DNA of 64,000 bases, from positions 248,001 through 312,000 of the forward strand of contig NZ_QGGZ01000006.1 of assembly GCF_003148825.1 (NCBI RefSeq), written 5' to 3'. The position numbers and the translations under genes were made by a program. This document shows, piece by piece, positions 8,602 to 17,255 of this stretch (within the stretch, counting starts at the first letter, position 1; every line of letters starts with the position of its first letter). Source of the DNA: Streptomyces sp. CG 926. Lineage in GTDB: Bacteria; Actinomycetota; Actinomycetes; Streptomycetales; Streptomycetaceae. The notes beneath the pieces were generated by a model. That model was not told where the DNA came from and made no database searches. It saw only the letters and a program-made list of their open reading frames with translations.

Positions 8602-8877
8602 TCAGGTGTGCAGACGACTGTTGGGCCCGTCCTGGTCTCCGGCGCTCTCGTCGTTGAACCAGTAGTCCCCGGCCGCCAGGTACCGGAAGGAATGGGTGCT
8701 CTTGCTGGGCAGCTCGACGGTCACGGCGCGCTTGCCGTCCTTCCGGCGGGCCAGGGTGTGGACGCCGGGCTGCCAGTCGTTGAAGTCACCCACCACACTG
8801 ACCGGTCCCGGCGGGGTGTCGACGGGCAGGATGAAGGTGACCTCGGTGCGGTCCTTGCGCAGTTTGCGCTCCAGCAT
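8602..8877 (-). CDS. Small isoamylase early-set (CBM48/AMPK glycogen-binding) domain protein
   Basis: 91 residues from the ATG at 8877, which has AGGAG at the ideal distance. The fold signature VSVVGDFNDWQPGVHTL followed by a beta-rich stretch ending FRYLAAGDYWFNDESAG is the early-set domain found in glycogen-branching enzymes and AMPK beta subunits. Here it is the whole protein, with no catalytic domain. It probably binds a glucan or acts as a regulatory subunit; partner unknown. It has its own terminator and is not part of the siderophore operon, although it sits where coelichelin tailoring genes would be expected. An upstream extension of the frame to 9165 lacks a ribosome site. Confidence 0.85.
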   Translation of the reverse strand: MLERKLRKDRTEVTFILPVDTPPGPVSVVGDFNDWQPGVHTLARRKDGKRAVTVELPSKSTHSFRYLAAGDYWFNDESAGDQDGPNSRLHT

Positions 8878-9163
8878 GGTGAGCTCCTGACAACGGCAGT
8901 GGGGGTGGTACGCCGCCCATAGTCGGCGGCGGACGCACCGGACGCACCCCGGCGCCGCCACTCCCACCACGGACCCACCACATCGAGTGACTCGCGGGCA
9001 CGCGATGTCACCCAGCGTGTCGACGTCCTCGGGACACTCCCCCTCCGCCCCTGTCAAGGCACGAATGGCCGGGACTACGGCCTCGTCCCGGCCCCGGGCA
9101 CGGTGGATATCGACCTTCCTGCGCCCGAGCAGGATCGAATCGCCGTCCGTCCCGGAGGCATCC

Positions 9164-11443
9164 ATGTTCCGCCGTGCAGGGGCCTTCGTGACCCGTCACC
9201 CCCGACTCGTCCTCGTCGGCGCGCTCGCCTTCCTCGTCCTGTCCGTCCTGTTCGGCATGGATGCGGCCGGCCGGCTGAAGACGCAGGGATACGACGATCC
9301 GCGCTCCGAGTCGAGCCGCGCCGCCCAGCTGGCGGGCGAGCGCCTGGGCGCCTCCCCCAACCTGGTCCTCGTCGCGCAGAGCGGCAGCGGTTCCGTGGAC
9401 GCCCCGGCCGCCCGCGGCGCGGGCGAGGAGCTGACCGCAAGGCTTTCCGCGCAGCCCCACGTGAGCGCCGTGACCTCGTACTGGACCGACCGCGCGGCGG
9501 AGCTGCGCAGCCGCGACGGCAACGCCGCGATGCTGGTCGCGCACGTGGACGGCGAGGGGGCGGAACTCGCGGCGCGGGCCGAGCGCCTGCGCGCGGAGCT
9601 GGCCGTCCCGGCCGACGCCGGGACGGCCCTGACGGTCCACGTCGGCGGAAGCGCCCTCGTCGACGCCGAGCTCCAGAACATCTCGGAGTCCGACCTGAAG
9701 CGGGCCGAGTCCGTCGTCCTGCCGGGCACCCTGATCCTGCTGGTCCTCGTGTTCGGCAGCGTGGTCGCCGCCGCCCTGCCCCTGCTGATCGGGGTCCTGG
9801 CCATCGCCGGGACACTGCTGGTCCTGAGCGTTCTCGGCAGCGTCACCGACGTGTCCGTGTTCGCGCTGAACCTCACCACGGCCCTCGGCCTGGGGCTCGG
9901 CATCGACTACGGGCTGCTGGTCGTCTCCCGGTTCCGCGAGGAGCTGGCCGCCGGATTCCTCCCGCGGACCGCCGCCGTACGGACCGTGCGCACCGCCGGC
10001 CACACCATCGCCTTCAGCGCCGCGACGGTCTCCGCCGCGCTCGCCACGCTACTGGTGTTCCCGCCCTACTTCCTGCGCTCCTTCGCCTACGCGGGCATCG
10101 CCGTGGTCGCGATCGCGGCGGTGAGCGCCGTGACCGTACTGCCCGCCCTGCTCGCCCTGCTCGGGAAGCGGGTGAACGCCTGGGCCGTGCCGTGGCGCCG
10201 CAAGGTCCGCTCCGGCTCCCGGTCCGGGTTCTGGGAGGGGCTGGCGCGGATCGTCGTACGCCGCCCGCTGCTCGCGGCGCTGCCGGTGATCGGACTGCTG
10301 ACGCTGCTCGCCGCACCCTTCGCGCACGCCGATTTCGCCACCCCCGACGACCGGGCGCTGCCGGTCGGCGCGGCCGCCCGGCAGACCGGTGACCTGGTGC
10401 GCGACCGCTTCGACATGAAGGGAGCGAGCGCGCTGACGGTCGTCACCACGGGCAGCGTCCCCGCGGGGGAGCGGGCGGAGTACGCCCGCCGCCTGTCCGC
10501 GTTCCCGCAGGTCGCCCAGGTGGTAGGACCCGACGGCGGGTTCCGCTACGGCGAGCCCACCGCGGCGGTCGCCGGCGCGGGCGGCGCGGGCGGCGCGGCC
10601 GGCGCGGGCATCCGGCCCGCCGGGACCGCCGTCGCGGAGCCGGCGCGGCTCACCGTGGTGCCGCTGGTCGACCCCCGGTCGCACGCCGCCCAGCGGCTCG
10701 TCCACGACATCCGCGCGCTCCCCGCCCCGGCGGGCACCGAGGCCCTGGTCGGCGGACCGAGCGCGGTCCTGGTCGACGCCAAGGCCACCGTGGGCGACCG
10801 GATCCCCTTGGCGCTCGCGCTGATCTCCGCCACCACGTTCGTGCTGCTGCTGGGCTTCACGCGCAGCCTGCTGCTCCCGTTGAAGGCCATCGTGCTCAAC
10901 GCGTTGAGTCTCGCGGCCGTCCTCGGCGCCATGGTGTGGGTCTTCCAGTCGGGTCATCTGCACCAGCTGCTCGGCTTCACGCCGGGACCCCTCAGTACGA
11001 CCATGCCGGTCCTGCTGTTCTGCATCGTCTTCGGGCTCTCGGTGGACTACGAGGTCTTCGTCCTCGCCCGCATCAAGGAGGCCCACGACGCCGGGGAGGA
11101 CAACTCCCGCTCGATCGTCACGGGCATGGCCCGCACGGGAGGCATCGTCACCACCGCGGGCGCCCTGCTCGCCTTCACCCTCCTGAGCTTCGGCACCTCG
11201 CAGGTCTCCCTCCTGCAGTTCTTCGGGATCGGCGCGGGCCTCGGGGTCCTCCTCGACGCCACGCTCGTCCGGGGAGTCCTCGTACCCGCGCTGATGCGTC
11301 TGGCGGGCGGCCTGAACTGGTGGGCGCCGCGTCCCATCCGGCCCGAGCGGCCGCCGCCCGCGTCCCGACCGCCGCCGGCTCCCGTCCGTAGGTGTCCCGC
11401 GGCCCGGCCCGCTCCACGTACCCCGGCCCGCGCGCGCCACTGA
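9164..11443 (+). CDS. MMPL-family RND transporter
   Basis: 759 residues from the ATG at 9164, with GGAGG six bases upstream. Two homologous halves each have one helix, a large extracytoplasmic loop (about residues 40-190 and 400-540) and a cluster of five helices. The proton-relay signatures are present in both halves: GLGIDYGLLVVSRF and GLSVDYEVFVLARI. The second loop has a short Ala/Gly run. MMPL proteins export lipids or lipopeptides in actinobacteria. The next gene, 118 bp downstream in the same direction, is an oxoamine-synthase PKS, so export of a PKS-made lipid is a reasonable inference, not shown by the sequence. Confidence 0.9.
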   Translation: MFRRAGAFVTRHPRLVLVGALAFLVLSVLFGMDAAGRLKTQGYDDPRSESSRAAQLAGERLGASPNLVLVAQSGSGSVDAPAARGAGEELTARLSAQPHVSAVTSYWTDRAAELRSRDGNAAMLVAHVDGEGAELAARAERLRAELAVPADAGTALTVHVGGSALVDAELQNISESDLKRAESVVLPGTLILLVLVFGSVVAAALPLLIGVLAIAGTLLVLSVLGSVTDVSVFALNLTTALGLGLGIDYGLLVVSRFREELAAGFLPRTAAVRTVRTAGHTIAFSAATVSAALATLLVFPPYFLRSFAYAGIAVVAIAAVSAVTVLPALLALLGKRVNAWAVPWRRKVRSGSRSGFWEGLARIVVRRPLLAALPVIGLLTLLAAPFAHADFATPDDRALPVGAAARQTGDLVRDRFDMKGASALTVVTTGSVPAGERAEYARRLSAFPQVAQVVGPDGGFRYGEPTAAVAGAGGAGGAAGAGIRPAGTAVAEPARLTVVPLVDPRSHAAQRLVHDIRALPAPAGTEALVGGPSAVLVDAKATVGDRIPLALALISATTFVLLLGFTRSLLLPLKAIVLNALSLAAVLGAMVWVFQSGHLHQLLGFTPGPLSTTMPVLLFCIVFGLSVDYEVFVLARIKEAHDAGEDNSRSIVTGMARTGGIVTTAGALLAFTLLSFGTSQVSLLQFFGIGAGLGVLLDATLVRGVLVPALMRLAGGLNWWAPRPIRPERPPPASRPPPAPVRRCPAARPAPRTPARARH

Positions 11444-11514
11444 CCTCGGCTCCGCACCCGTCCCCCGCACGACCGCACGACCCCACGACCCCACCACGAC
11501 CGTCCACGTCCCGT

Positions 11515-11541
11515 ACGACCCTCACGACCCTCACGACCCTC
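11515..11541 (+). repeat. Tandem 9-bp repeat before the PKS gene
   Basis: ACGACCCTC is repeated three times without interruption, at the end of a longer CACGACC-rich stretch (11467-11541). It lies 20 bp upstream of the PKS start, within the likely leader. Confidence 0.8.
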
Positions 11542-11560
11542 ACGGCAAGGAAGATCTCCC

Positions 11561-14500
11561 ATGACCGACATCGCCATCACCGGACTCGGCTGCCGCTTCC
11601 CCGGCGCTCCCGACATCAGCGCCTACTGGAAGCTCCTGCTGAGCGGGGCACGACAGTTCTCCGCCGTGCCGAAGGAGCGCTGGAACCATGAGACCTTCCA
11701 CGAGCCCGGCAACCCGTCGGCCCCCCATGCCGCGTACACCGACCAGGTCGCCTTCCTGGACGACGTGGACCGCTTCGACGCCCTGCACTACGGCGTACCA
11801 CCCGCCCGCGCCCGGGCCATGGACCCGCAGCACCGGCTGCTGCTGGACGTCACCCGCGAGGCCCTCGACGACGCGGGGCTGGGCCGGGGCGACTTCGACC
11901 GGAAGAACACCGGGGTCTTCTGCGGAATGTCGGTGTCCGACTACAAGGACCTCATGTCGGCCCCCATCCGGGCCATCGCCCTGGCCGAGGACGCCCAGCA
12001 GGCCGCGGCGGACCACGGCGACCTCCTCGACGCCGTCAAGGACCACGCGGGTTCGCTCGGCACCGTCCAGGCCTTCAGCCTGCCGGGAAGCCTGCTCAAC
12101 ATGGCCCCCGGCACCGTCAGCCGGCATTTCGACCTCGGCGGCCCCAGCTATGCCGTCGACGCCGCCTGCTCCGGCTCGCTCGTCGCCCTGGACCAGGCCG
12201 TGGCCCAACTGCGTCAGGGCAGCTGCCGCATCGCCGTCGTCGGCGGCGTGTACCTCAACCTCACCCCCGACAGCCTGATCGGCTTCTCCACGCTCCGGGC
12301 GCTCTCCCCCACCGGGATGTGCCGCCCCTTCGACGAGGGGGCCGACGGCTTCGTCCTCGGCGAGGGCGCCGGCGCCGTCGTCGTCCGGCCGCTCGCCGAC
12401 GCGCTCGCCGCGGGCGACCGGGTCTACGCGGTGATCAAGGGCATCGGCTCGGCCAACGACGGCGCCTCCCCCGGGCCACTGGCGCCCGCCCCCGAAGGCC
12501 AGCTGCGCGCCATGCGCCGGGCCTACGACGACGCCGGGGTCGCCCCGTCCTCGGTGGACTTCCTGGAGGCCCACGGCACCGGTACCGCGACCGGCGACCG
12601 CGCCGAGGTCGAGGCGCTGCGTCGGCTGCGTACCGAGTACCCCGACGACGACCCCTCGCTGTGCTACGTCGGCGCGGGCAAGGCGCTCATCGGGCACTCG
12701 CTGTCCGCCGCGGGCATCGCGGGGCTGATCAAGACGGCCTTGGTCGTCCATCACGGGACGATCGTTCCGCAGCCGAAGACCGCCCCGCACCCGGGACTGG
12801 GCATCGGCGCCGCGGGCCTGCGGCTGGCCGACATCGCACGGCCCTTTCCGGACTCCGGTACTCCGTGCCGGGCCGCCGTCAGCTCGTTCGGCTTCGGCGG
12901 GACGAACGTCCACGTGGTCCTGGAGGAGCGCCCCGCCCCGGCTCCCGGCCGCCTCCACGAAGGCATCGGGGGCGCCGGGGACACCCGGGACACCGACACC
13001 GACACCAGTACCGGCACCGGCACCGGCCCTCAGCTCGTCCTGCTCTCGGCCGGCGATCCCGAGCGGCTGGACCAGTACATCGGTGACGTTCTCGACGCAC
13101 TCGACACGGCGGACCCCGCCCCGCTGGCGGCCGTGGCCCACACCGCCGGTTCCCGCCGGCCGCTGACGGCCCGGCTCGCGATCGTCGCCGACGACACGGC
13201 GGCGTTCGTCCGGCGGCTGCGCCAGGCCCGCCGGCAGCTCGTCGAGGGCGAGCGGGGCGACCTCGGCGACGGGGCCTTCGCCGCCGATGCCCCGCTGCCC
13301 GCCGAACAGCGCCGCCTCGCCTTCCTCTACCCCGGTCAGGGCAGCCAGCGCCCGGGCATGATGCGGGACCTCCACGAGCGGTTCCCCGGTTTCCGGGCGA
13401 CTGTCGACGCCCTCGGTGCCGCGGCCCGCGAGGACGCCGGCTTCGACATCGGTGAGCTGCTTTACGGCGAGCCGGCGAGCGCCGGCGGCGACAGCGAGGA
13501 CGCCGGGGAGGTCGGGGAGGTGGGGCGCCGGACAGCCTCCACCGAGGTGTGCCAGCCGCTGCTCGGCACCGTCCAGATCGCCGCCACCCGGCTCCTCGCC
13601 GACCTCGGCATCGCTCCCGACCTGGTCCTCGGCCACAGCGTCGGGGAGTTCGCCGCGGCCGCGGCGGCCGGCGCCCTCACCGACGAGGACACCGTACGGC
13701 TGCTGGTGCACCGGGGCGCGACCCTCCAGGAGGCCGAGAGCTGCCTGCGCGGCGGGATGCTGGCCGTGCAGACCGACAAGGACACCTGCCGCCGGCTGGT
13801 GAACGGCATCGACGACGTGTGGCTCGCCTGCTTCAACCAGCCGCGCCAGGTCGTGGTCAGCGGTACGCCGCACGGACTCGACGCCGTGCGGCAGGCCTGC
13901 GCGCAGGCGGGGGTCGTCACGGTGACACTCGACGTGTCGAACGCCTTCCACTCGCCTCGGCTCGCCCCCGCTGACGAGAAGATGCGCGCGGACCTCGCCG
14001 ACCGCCCGATCGGCAGCCCCGTCCTGCCGTTCGTCTCGTCGGTGGACGCGGCCGTCTGCACCGACCCCGAGCGGCTGCGCGAGCTGTGGTCCCGGCACGC
14101 GTCCGCGCCGGTCCTCTTCGGCGACGCCGTGCGCACCGCCTACGACCAGGGGGCCCGCGTCTTCCTCCAGGTGACCGGCGGCAACTCGCTGCTGACCTTG
14201 GTCCGCCGCAACCTCGCCGACCACGGCGACGTGCACGTCGTCCCCGTCGCCGGGGTGGCGCCGGACGGCGGACGGGGCCTGGTCCGGGCCCTCGCCCGGC
14301 TCGCGGTGCTGGGCGTACCGGTCGACCCGCGCGCGCTGGTCCCCCAGGAGGAGCGCCGACTGCTCGACCTGCCGGTGGCCAAGCTCGCCACCCAGTCCTA
14401 CTGGTTGCCCCGTCGGCGCCCGGCGCGGACGGGTGCCCCGGTCCCCGCGCCCTCCCACCGGCCGCGGCCGCCTGCCCCGTCCGTGTCCCCCGAGGAGATC

Positions 14501-16471
14501 ACCATGAACGATTCGCCGCGGCACCCGATGGAGGAACTGCGCCGGCTGGTGCAGCGGCAGACGGCGTTGCTTGCCCGCCTCGCCGAAACGCTTCCGCAGC
14601 CGAACGCGGCCACGGAGGCGGCGCTGCTGGCCCGCCTCGCCGAGACCCTCCCCGAGCTCTCGGAGCTCTCGGAGCTCTCGGAACTCCCGGAACTCCCCGA
14701 GTGCGACCGGCCCGCCGGGGCCGTCGCCCCGGCGACGGCCGACACCACTCCGGTGCCCCCTGCCGCACCGAAGGAACCGGAGGCACCGGACGTGCCGGAC
14801 GCACCGGCACCGGTCGTGACCTCCGCCGAGGATCCGGCGCAGTCCCGGGACGGCATCACCACCGTCCGGGAGTCCGTGCTGGCGCACGTGGCCCGGGTCA
14901 GCGCCTTCCCCGTGGCCCATCTGCACGATGCCCAGCTACTGATCGACGACCTCGGTTTCGACTCGCTGATGCTGACCGACCTGTTCACCTCGCTCAAGCG
15001 GGAGTGGCCCCGGTGGACGCGCGACGAAACGGCCACCGACCCGCTGACCATCGCCGGGGTCGCCGCGATGATCACGAGCAGCTGCGGCGACGCCGTAGCG
15101 GCCCCGGTCCCGGTCCCGGAGCAGCGCTCAGAAGCCGCCGAAGCGCCCGCACCGCCGCCCGCCGACCTTCCCGCGGCCACGGAACCGGCCGCCACGGAAC
15201 CGGCCGCCACGGACCTGGCCACCACCGCTCCGGCCGCCGCCCCGCTGCCCGAGGAGCACACCCGGATCGAGTGCTTCCCGGAGGTCACCGCCCACACCGA
15301 GCGCGTCGCGACGCTCTCCGAGCTGGGGCTGCCCAATCCGTACTTCCTCGTCCATCAGGGCGCGCTGACGGACACCACCATGATCGACGGCCGGGAACTC
15401 CTCTCCTTCTCCAGCTACAACTACCTCGGCATGGCGACCCACCCGCAGGTGAACGAGGCGGCCCACGAGGCGATAGAGCGGTGCGGCACGTCGGTCTCCG
15501 CCAGCCGGCTGCTCTCCGGCAGCCGACCGCTCCATCTGGAACTCGAGAGCGAGCTCGCCGACCTGCTCGGATGCGAGGCGGCGATCACGTTGGCCAACGG
15601 CCACGCCACCAACGTCACCGTGATCGGCCACCTCGTCGGGCCCGGGGACCTGATCGTCCACGACGCCCTCGCCCACGACAGCATCCTGCAGGGGTGCAGG
15701 CTCTCCGGCGCGACCCGGCGGCCCTTCCCCCACAACGACGCCAACGCCCTCGACGCCCTGCTGACGCAGGTCCGCGACCAGTACCGGCGGGTCCTCGTCG
15801 TCGTCGAAGGGGTCTACAGCATGGACGGGGACATCGCCGACCTGCCCGCCCTCGCCGACGTCAAGCGCCGGCACGGCGCGCTGCTGATGATCGACGAGGC
15901 GCACAGCATCGGGACGATCGGCCGGACCGGTCGCGGCATCGGCGAGTACTACGGCGTCGACCGTTCGGCCGTGGACCTGTGGTCCGGCACCCTGTCCAAG
16001 GCGCTGGCGAGCTGCGGAGGCTACGTCGCGGGGAGCCGCACCGTCGTGGAGTACCTGCGCTACACCGTGCCGGGCTTCGTCTACAGCGCCGGGATGACCC
16101 CGGCCGACACCGCGGCCTCGCTGACCGCCCTGCGCATGCTGCGTGCCGAGCCGCAGCGGGTGGCACGGCTCTCGGAGAACGCGGCGCTCTTCGTCCACCT
16201 CGCGCGTGAGGCTGGCATCAACACCGGCGACAGCCATGACACGCCGGTCGTCCCGTGCATCGTCGGGGACTCGCTGAAGACGCTGCGGCTCGCGGAGGCT
16301 TTGTTCCAGCAGGGCATCAGCGTCAACCCCATCCTCCATCCGGCCGTGCCGGAGGAGCTGGCCCGGCTGCGATTCTTCCTCACGTACGACCACACGCCCG
16401 GCCAGATCCGCCAGGCCGTGGCCGCCTTGGCGCGCGAGCTGCGGCTCCTCGACACGGCCCCGGTCTCGTGA
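11561..16471 (+). CDS. Type I PKS: KS-AT-ACP fused to a PLP-dependent alpha-oxoamine synthase
   Basis: 1636 residues. KS at about 1-450 with active-site Cys203 (DAACSGS), His338 (EAHGTGT) and His379 (IGHSLSAAG). AT at about 585-950 with FLYPGQGSQRP, Ser693 in GHSVGEF, and NAFHSP at the selectivity site, which suggests malonyl-CoA. ACP around 1110-1190 with Ser1135 in LGFDSLML. The last 400 residues are an alpha-oxoamine synthase (AONS/KBL/SPT family) with SASRLLSGSRPLH, ANGHATN, DEAHSIGTIGRTGRG and the PLP lysine 1480 in SGTLSKALASCGG. There is no KR, DH, ER or TE. The domain order resembles the second half of RedL from prodiginine synthesis: extend an acyl chain once, then offload by decarboxylative condensation with an amino acid to give an aminoketone. 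Starter and amino acid are unknown. A PPTase gene overlaps the stop. Confidence 0.9.
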   Translation: MTDIAITGLGCRFPGAPDISAYWKLLLSGARQFSAVPKERWNHETFHEPGNPSAPHAAYTDQVAFLDDVDRFDALHYGVPPARARAMDPQHRLLLDVTREALDDAGLGRGDFDRKNTGVFCGMSVSDYKDLMSAPIRAIALAEDAQQAAADHGDLLDAVKDHAGSLGTVQAFSLPGSLLNMAPGTVSRHFDLGGPSYAVDAACSGSLVALDQAVAQLRQGSCRIAVVGGVYLNLTPDSLIGFSTLRALSPTGMCRPFDEGADGFVLGEGAGAVVVRPLADALAAGDRVYAVIKGIGSANDGASPGPLAPAPEGQLRAMRRAYDDAGVAPSSVDFLEAHGTGTATGDRAEVEALRRLRTEYPDDDPSLCYVGAGKALIGHSLSAAGIAGLIKTALVVHHGTIVPQPKTAPHPGLGIGAAGLRLADIARPFPDSGTPCRAAVSSFGFGGTNVHVVLEERPAPAPGRLHEGIGGAGDTRDTDTDTSTGTGTGPQLVLLSAGDPERLDQYIGDVLDALDTADPAPLAAVAHTAGSRRPLTARLAIVADDTAAFVRRLRQARRQLVEGERGDLGDGAFAADAPLPAEQRRLAFLYPGQGSQRPGMMRDLHERFPGFRATVDALGAAAREDAGFDIGELLYGEPASAGGDSEDAGEVGEVGRRTASTEVCQPLLGTVQIAATRLLADLGIAPDLVLGHSVGEFAAAAAAGALTDEDTVRLLVHRGATLQEAESCLRGGMLAVQTDKDTCRRLVNGIDDVWLACFNQPRQVVVSGTPHGLDAVRQACAQAGVVTVTLDVSNAFHSPRLAPADEKMRADLADRPIGSPVLPFVSSVDAAVCTDPERLRELWSRHASAPVLFGDAVRTAYDQGARVFLQVTGGNSLLTLVRRNLADHGDVHVVPVAGVAPDGGRGLVRALARLAVLGVPVDPRALVPQEERRLLDLPVAKLATQSYWLPRRRPARTGAPVPAPSHRPRPPAPSVSPEEITMNDSPRHPMEELRRLVQRQTALLARLAETLPQPNAATEAALLARLAETLPELSELSELSELPELPECDRPAGAVAPATADTTPVPPAAPKEPEAPDVPDAPAPVVTSAEDPAQSRDGITTVRESVLAHVARVSAFPVAHLHDAQLLIDDLGFDSLMLTDLFTSLKREWPRWTRDETATDPLTIAGVAAMITSSCGDAVAAPVPVPEQRSEAAEAPAPPPADLPAATEPAATEPAATDLATTAPAAAPLPEEHTRIECFPEVTAHTERVATLSELGLPNPYFLVHQGALTDTTMIDGRELLSFSSYNYLGMATHPQVNEAAHEAIERCGTSVSASRLLSGSRPLHLELESELADLLGCEAAITLANGHATNVTVIGHLVGPGDLIVHDALAHDSILQGCRLSGATRRPFPHNDANALDALLTQVRDQYRRVLVVVEGVYSMDGDIADLPALADVKRRHGALLMIDEAHSIGTIGRTGRGIGEYYGVDRSAVDLWSGTLSKALASCGGYVAGSRTVVEYLRYTVPGFVYSAGMTPADTAASLTALRMLRAEPQRVARLSENAALFVHLAREAGINTGDSHDTPVVPCIVGDSLKTLRLAEALFQQGISVNPILHPAVPEELARLRFFLTYDHTPGQIRQAVAALARELRLLDTAPVS
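12989..13024 (+). repeat. Hexanucleotide repeat in the KS-AT linker
   Basis: Six in-frame six-base units (GACACC three times, AGTACC, GGCACC twice) encode the low-complexity linker DTDTDTSTGTGTG. Length polymorphism here would not shift the frame. Confidence 0.85.
14492..14506 (+). promoter_or_regulatory. In-frame internal ribosome site and ATG inside the PKS gene
   Basis: GAGGAG (14492-14497), six bases, then ATG (14504). The spacing is ideal and the ATG is in frame at residue 982, between the AT domain and the ACP. Translation from here would give a separate 655-residue ACP-oxoamine synthase starting MNDSPRHPMEELRRL. It is either the relic of a two-gene arrangement that fused or a working second start. 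Confidence 0.55.
14654..14698 (+). repeat. Tandem 9-bp repeat in the linker before the ACP
   Basis: GAGCTCTCG three times, then two diverged copies, encoding an acidic ELS/ELP repeat just after a doubled LLARLAETLP motif. It lies in the linker downstream of the internal start. Confidence 0.85.
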
Positions 16472-17133
16472 CCACCGCGGCCGTGACCGTCGGCTTCCGA
16501 GCGATCGCGCCGGGCCGCGTCCACCGGTGGGGCGGAGCCCGCCTGATCGTCGCCCGGGCCCGCGACCTCGGTCAGGTGCCCGCGCTCTCACCGGCCGAGC
16601 GGCGCGTGCTCCGCGCGCTGCCGGCCTGGCGGCAGGTCGAGTGGACGGCGGGCCGGTTCCTCGCCAAGCGGCTGGTGGGCGAGGTGGTCCCGGCGCCGGC
16701 GGACGGTGTGGAGATCCTCCCGCGGGAGGACGGCAGCCCCCGCGTCCTCGTCGGCGGCAGTGCGATGCCCGACCTGTTCCTCTCCATCAGCCACACCGCC
16801 CGGTACGTCGCCGCGGCCCTCGCGCCGGAGCCGGTCGGGGTGGACCTGTGCGAGATCGACTCGGTCGACGCCGTACGCCGGGTCGCGGACCATTTCCTGT
16901 CGCCCGAGGAGCTCTCCCTGATGGATGCCGAGCGGCCCGACGCCATGACCGGGGCCTGGGCGCTGAAGGAGGCCGCGGTCAAGGCCGACCGCAGCGGGGT
17001 CTTCGGCGCGGCTCCGCGGGGTATCCCGATCCTCGGCCTCCGGCCGCCCGTCCTCGGCGGACGACGCCGCGCGATGCTGTGGCGGGCCGGCGGGGCGGCG
17101 CTCGCCCTCGTCCTCGCGCAGCCTCGTGGCTGA
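16468..17133 (+). CDS. Sfp-type 4'-phosphopantetheinyl transferase
   Basis: 221 residues. The GTG at 16468 overlaps the PKS stop (GTGA), so the two are co-translated. The magnesium/CoA motif GVDLCEID and the second family motif WALKEAAVKA are both intact. FLSISHTARYVAAAL precedes the first motif as in Sfp-like enzymes. It transfers phosphopantetheine from CoA to a carrier-protein serine, most likely Ser1135 of the PKS encoded just upstream. Confidence 0.93.
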   Translation: MTTAAVTVGFRAIAPGRVHRWGGARLIVARARDLGQVPALSPAERRVLRALPAWRQVEWTAGRFLAKRLVGEVVPAPADGVEILPREDGSPRVLVGGSAMPDLFLSISHTARYVAAALAPEPVGVDLCEIDSVDAVRRVADHFLSPEELSLMDAERPDAMTGAWALKEAAVKADRSGVFGAAPRGIPILGLRPPVLGGRRRAMLWRAGGAALALVLAQPRG

Positions 17134-17255
17134 GTGCCCCGCGTGACGGCACTGCGTTGGTGCTCCTTGCCCGGCTGGATCATTCTGGTCAGAGGAGCGC
17201 CTGGCCGTGCACGTCCCGTGGGACGGCGGCAGCGGAACGAGCGAGGGCGAGATGA

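Noticed and set aside
11540..14926. 1128-residue antisense frame inside the PKS gene
   Set aside because: It is Arg/Gly/Val-rich with no domain, typical of antisense frames in GC-rich DNA, and the plus strand has all PKS active sites.
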